Assembly (NCBI GenBank): GCA_021397835.1
Contig: JAJFZO010000566.1
Location: 8,056,001 to 8,120,000 of the forward strand
Direction of reading: 5' to 3'
DNA from: Moringa oleifera
Lineage: Eukaryota; Streptophyta; Magnoliopsida; Brassicales; Moringaceae
DNA: 64,000 bases
Position 1 is the first letter of the stretch; every line of letters begins with the position of its first letter. A program made the position numbers and the translations under genes. Positions 59,880 through 64,000 of the stretch are shown in pieces. The notes beneath the pieces were generated by a model. That model saw only the letters and a list, made by a program, of their open reading frames with translations. It was not told where the DNA came from and did not search any database.

Positions 59880-60037
59880 ACATTTAATGACCTTTTTAAT
59901 GACAGTTCTATCATAACGATAGTTATTGAACTTTCATTAAAATCTCTCCTTTTTAATGACATGAACAAAGATGACAGTTTTCCAATGTCCTTAAAAGCCA
60001 TTTTTAACTATCATTAAAGCTTTTATTTGTTATAGTG
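59880..60037. repeat. CACTA-4 right subterminal array
   Basis: A shorter array of the CACTA-1 motif (TTTTTAATGACAGTTCTAT, ACTATCATTAAAGC) ending in TATAGTG at 60037. Confidence 0.8.
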
Positions 60038-60567
60038 TCAATATAGGATTTAACAAGGCTTTTGCTAATGAATGAGTAGCTTGTCTAAAATATACATGTG
60101 AATATGTTTTAATAGCTGTTCAGATGGTATTCTTGTTATTTTATCATGAATATGACTTATCCTTGCATTGATAGGTGAGATGTCGATTTGCCTTTGGGTT
60201 GGTTCTTTACTTTTTCTGTACCTTCGAATTATCAGCCTTCAGTCGTGACAATATTATATTGACTCTACTACTACCAATTTAACACTCATAGCATGTCCCA
60301 TGTTGGTCCACTTACTTTTGCTTTGGTCATTCAACTTTATTGTTCGATGTAACTTTTTGAAAAAAACGTGTTTAAACATGACCAACATATCATGAGCCTT
60401 TTGTAAAGTTCTAATCAAATATGACCTTATCAGAGACAATATTATTTTTAATTCAATTTAAGATACAACATCATAAACACTTGAATAAGTAATAAAAGAA
60501 ACAAAAAGAAAGTAGTGCATGAACTAATGAAGTACAATATTAATTTCTTTCAGAATGCTTATCTATC
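60038..60567. other. Unassigned DNA between CACTA-4 and the LRR fragment
   Basis: No repeat terminus or known coding motif seen. It may be 3' flanking DNA of the resistance-gene fragment. Confidence 0.5.
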
Positions 60568-61319
60568 TTATAATACTCTCCAACGAGGAAGAAAAACACT
60601 TTTTAAAGCTTCATCTTCCCATTTGAGTCAATTTAGGTAGTCTTCCTCTCCTTCAATAACCAAACTTTGTCTCTTAGCATTATCACAGCTGAGTGGAAGC
60701 TTCTTAAGATTGGAGCAACGAAACATACTGATTCTCTGAAGAGATGGGAAAGGAAGGGGAATCCAATAGATGCTTTTTAGTCCATGCACATGATGCCATT
60801 TAAGCATTTATAGTTTTCCAAATGGGACCAAATATGTTCCTCCCTCTATAACTTCATTCATCTTTCCCTCACTTATTATTTTCTCCACTTCTTCAGTGCT
60901 TGATATAGTGAGATAAGTAAGATTTAGGACAAATATTAGCCATGTTAAGTCCTTCAATCCATTGCATTTGACAACTTTTACCTTGCAAGGGTTGTCAAAA
61001 CATCTACTGCTTGGAATCGCCAAGTTGTTCACATCATTCGGATTTTCACACACTTACCCAATCAATCTTCAACCCAACAAAAATATAAGAAGCCAACATA
61101 GAGAAGGAACAAAGAAGTTTCATATTTGATAGAAATGAAATATCCAGCGAATCTAGAGCATCGAGTGTAGCAAGAGATAAAGCTTCAATACATGTTTGTA
61201 ACTTAGGAAACCCCAAAAATTGTTTAAGACCAACAGTAGTTTTAATGTTAATAGTTAATATTTTCAAATGCTACAAACCCTACAATTCCTTCACCAACTG
61301 TCCATTTCCACCATACAAA
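60568..61319 (-). pseudogene. CC-NBS-LRR resistance gene, 3' end fragment (C-terminal LRRs)
   Basis: The minus strand reads GGNGQLVKEL, KILTINIKTTVGLKQFLGF, LQTCIEALSLATLDALDSL, a one-base frameshift near 61050, then CKVKVVKCNGLKDLTWLIF, LNLTYLTISSTEEVEKIIS, LKSIYWIPLPFPSLQRISMF, CSNLKKLPLSCD, WEDEALKSVFLPRWRVL and stop at 60568-60570. This is the characteristic C-terminus of the RPS5/RFL1-like CNL class. The NB-ARC domain and earlier LRRs are absent. The coding similarity stops at 61319, next to a T-run (61323-61334). Stops and the frameshift mark it as a relic. Confidence 0.9.
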
Positions 61320-62773
61320 ACACTTTTTTTTTTTTAAGAATAATATCGACTAAATAGTAATTAAGAAAATTGAAATCAAAGTTGAAGTTGGAGTTAAAAA
61401 TCGAAGAAAATGTTATAGGATCTATGTAATGAAAAATGTTAAAAGTACAAAAAGTGAAAACAATAGTGTTTATTAAATAACTATATAACTTCCATATGGA
61501 TTAATCACATGTTATGTACCGATTTTGCCTCAATTTCATGAAATTAGTGAGAAACAAGATGGGATATGATCATAAGAAAAAAAATATTATTGTTTAGTTT
61601 TTAAATTCTTTTAACATATATGATATTCTATAATAATTTGATTTGTATAAATTTTTATAAATAAATGGTTTTATAATCTGTTAAATCAATAATGCATTAT
61701 TTATTTTTCACATATTAATATCAATGTAAATAAAATGGTACAAAAAAATCTTTTAATGATTCATAATTTTTAATTTATTATTTTGTTTTTTACTTTAATA
61801 TTATAAATGATTTAAATATTTTTATATTTTTTATTAAACAGCCTATTACTTTGATTTTATCCATTAATTTTGTTTGACCTTAAAAAAGGTGTTTGTGATG
61901 ATATAATAGATTAAAGAGTTGATTTTTTTCTTATTGTTTCATATTATAATTTGTTTGAATAGTATTATCTTCACTTGTGTTACTTATCATAAGATAATAT
62001 AAAACTACCTTTTTAGATAATTCTTGCATGGTATTGACTCTCTAAAATGTATTACTATATTTGTTATCACCACTTTTTCAGTTCAACTGGTAACATTATT
62101 CTAGTGCTTCTGTGGAAGGCTCTAGATAATCAATTGCCTTCAATAAGATGTGTAAGCTATAGTCTCATAACATATAGACTACTGCCATCTGCCAAATATG
62201 AAAGCAATATATATATTGTATCAGCATTAAGAAAATATGGTGCAAAAGTGGATATGCAGAACCTTTAATCCTGTTTGCTTACGTGGATTACCTAGAATGG
62301 AGATACGAACGAGTCAGTAACTATATAAAAAGTTTGAAAAACCTCAAATGATAGAGTGAATGAAGGAAATGATATTGCTTATTACCTAGAATAAGCATTT
62401 TTAGAAGACTTGAAAGTTTTCAAGAATTTTTAGCCATCTACAACTCGTGCTTCAGCCTTAACTTGTCCTAATTGTGTTTAGCTGCCAATATCTCTTTAGC
62501 AATGCTCGGCCTGTTGCATTGGTATCAAGGAAAACAAGTCATAACCTCATAATAACGAAATCAATCATGGATTCATAGTAGTTATAGTAAGCATAGTACG
62601 CAACCTTAACCTTAACCTCAAGAAAAAAATATTCATGGATAAGCTGCTTCTCCATGTTCTTATTCTAAAGATAGAAAAGTGGATTTAAAATCTTAACATA
62701 AAAATAGTAACCATTACATGTTCATGCACAAAACTAAACTACAAGAAAATCAAATCAAAATCATAAGGCAAGA

Positions 62774-62845
62774 CAAGATTGATTCAGACAATTAGGATGG
62801 ACTCAAGTTACAAGATTGATTCACACAATAGGATGAACTCAAGTT
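62774..62845. repeat. Tandem duplication, unit about 36 bp
   Basis: CAAGATTGATTCAGACAATT.. is followed directly by CAAGATTGATTCACACAAT..; both units end in CTCAAGTT. Confidence 0.85.
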
Positions 62846-62900
62846 TATTGATTGAAAGTAACTGCATAAGGGATCATTTGACATTCCACTAGACTATAAC

Positions 62901-63060
62901 TAGTCCATCACTTTCTAAGAGATGATGAAGTCCTTGAAGACTTTAACATTTTTCATAAAAACTTACTTGCATTTGTAGCACTTACCAATCCCAACACTTC
63001 AAAATTAGTCCATCACTTTCGAGGAGATGATAAAATCCCAAAAGACTTTCAAATTTTCAA
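62901..63060. repeat. Direct repeat about 55 bp, offset 105 bp
   Basis: TAGTCCATCACTTTC then GAGATGATGAAG..GACTTTAACATTTT at 62901 recurs from 63006 as TAGTCCATCACTTTC then GAGATGATAAAAT..GACTTTCAAATTTT. Confidence 0.85.
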
Positions 63061-63689
63061 TAATCAATTTTAACCTCAGAAGGACTCACAGTTTCAACGT
63101 TGTGATGCATGGTATCCATTTTTGTTTTCTTCAGGAAAATATAAAATATTATCTGCAGATTACTCATAAATCAACATGCTATTCACATTCTGCACACTTA
63201 ACATTATACCATAGTTAGGCTGTTCATGAACTGGGTAAGAAAATAACCCAAAACAATAGAGTCAAACATAGTTTAAGCAGAAGACACAGATGTTGTTTTC
63301 AAATAAACATTAAAAACCAAGGCAACAATGACATTAATACACAATCTCAAATTAATAGCTTCCCTGAGACCATTAACTATAATAATAGATGACAAAGCTC
63401 ATAATTCCAACTTCCTTTTCTTTCTAATTTTTATTTCATTAAGCAAGCACATCCATCTTTATAGGGATCTAGAATGATACATAAGATACTGTGCTCACCA
63501 AGCAATCAAATATCATATTTCAATAAATTATGCTCCAAAGAATATTGCTTAGTCCAGATGTAACATCTCAAAACAAATAAACATAACACTTAAAGGGAAA
63601 TGAGGCACTAATCCATTATATGTCACAACATTAATATGTACGAATACAACATGTTCAGTTATTAGTTACAAGTACACTAGAATTTTTAA

Positions 63690-63757
63690 AAGAAACATGA
63701 TTTCAATTCAAAGAGAATATTTATAAGAAACATGATTTCAATTCAAAGAGAAATATG
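63690..63757. repeat. Tandem duplication, unit 35 bp
   Basis: AAGAAACATGATTTCAATTC followed by AAAGAGAA occurs twice in direct succession with no mismatch in that core, so it is recent compared with the decayed elements nearby. Confidence 0.9.
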
Positions 63758-64000
63758 TAATAAGATTGCATATATTTATTTTTCATGTATGAAAACTACT
63801 CAAACCAATAAATTATCAAACAAGAAGAAACTACTAATAAATCATTAAGCAAGAAGAAATTACTAAAAAGAAAATTCTTAAAATCTAAAAATAGCAAGAG
63901 AAACCAACCTGACCCATGGTAGCCAATTTTCTCACTCCCCAAAGCCTTCAAAACAGTTGTAAGTTGCAAATTCCAAATAGGTGAATAGTTTTAGGACCCA

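Larger units (their letters stand above)
53062..60037 (+). mobile_element. CACTA-4, left-truncated
   Basis: It contains a tnp2-type transposase from within its N-terminal half, a second gene, a ULP1-like domain and a right subterminal array ending TATAGTG at 60031-60037 (reverse CACTATAACAAATAAAAG). The ULP1-like exon and the subterminal motif are those of CACTA-1, so CACTA-4 is the longer, coding relative of the 3.3-kb CACTA-1 deletion derivatives. The left terminus and the transposase-associated domain are missing; the break coincides with the end of copy B. Confidence 0.85.
61335..64000. other. Intergenic AT-rich DNA with local short duplications
   Basis: No gene recognised on either strand; short frames (62047-62268, 63027-63218) have no recognisable motif. 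61560-62040 is strongly AT-rich. Local duplications lie at 62774-62845, 62901-63060 and 63690-63757. Confidence 0.5.

Overview
This window is nuclear DNA of a flowering plant, most likely a eudicot. It is AT-rich and I see no gene that looks intact and host-functional. It is a mosaic of decayed DNA transposons, two copies of a piece of mitochondrial DNA inserted in the nucleus, and one fragment of a disease-resistance (CC-NBS-LRR) gene. The plant assignment rests on the MULE and CACTA transposase families, on a recognisable angiosperm-type mitochondrial ccmFN, and on the resistance-gene LRR class.

Layout. 1-30330 and 41894-53061 are two direct copies of one region (copy A and copy B). Each runs MULE transposase tail, a short shared unknown stretch, a CACTA element (CACTA-1) with subterminal repeats and a ULP1-like protease remnant, then mitochondrial-derived DNA with a decayed ccmFN. 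Copy A is interrupted by about 20 kb that copy B lacks (1860-22050). That insert holds a triplicated RNase H-like fragment, a complete 8.6-kb MULE with 9-bp target-site duplications (5109-13710), and a second CACTA element (CACTA-2, ending at 22050). Copy A's mitochondrial stretch continues about 7.7 kb beyond the point where copy B stops. A third CACTA remnant on the minus strand (38012 to about 40007) separates the copies. Copy B's MULE starts at 40008. Copy B ends abruptly at 53061 against a left-truncated fourth CACTA (to 60037). After this come a minus-strand LRR fragment (60568-61319) and unassigned intergenic DNA.

How the parts work together. The 8.6-kb MULE is the best-preserved unit. 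It has a mudrA-like transposase on the plus strand and, convergently on the minus strand, a multi-exon gene with a DUF1985-like N-terminus and a C48 (ULP1-like) protease domain. This fits the Kaonashi type of MULE, which has poor terminal inverted repeats. It also holds four arrays of a short CG-containing motif (TCGTACC / TCGTGCC / TCGCGCC) that face one way in its left part and the other way in its right part. The CACTA elements carry a tnp2-type transposase, a second coiled-coil/Transposase_24-type gene, in one family also a ULP1-like C48 domain, and terminal arrays of short dyad-symmetric repeats whose motif differs between families. Nearly all frames carry stops, many at expected tryptophan codons, so these copies look dead; they could move only with help from relatives elsewhere.
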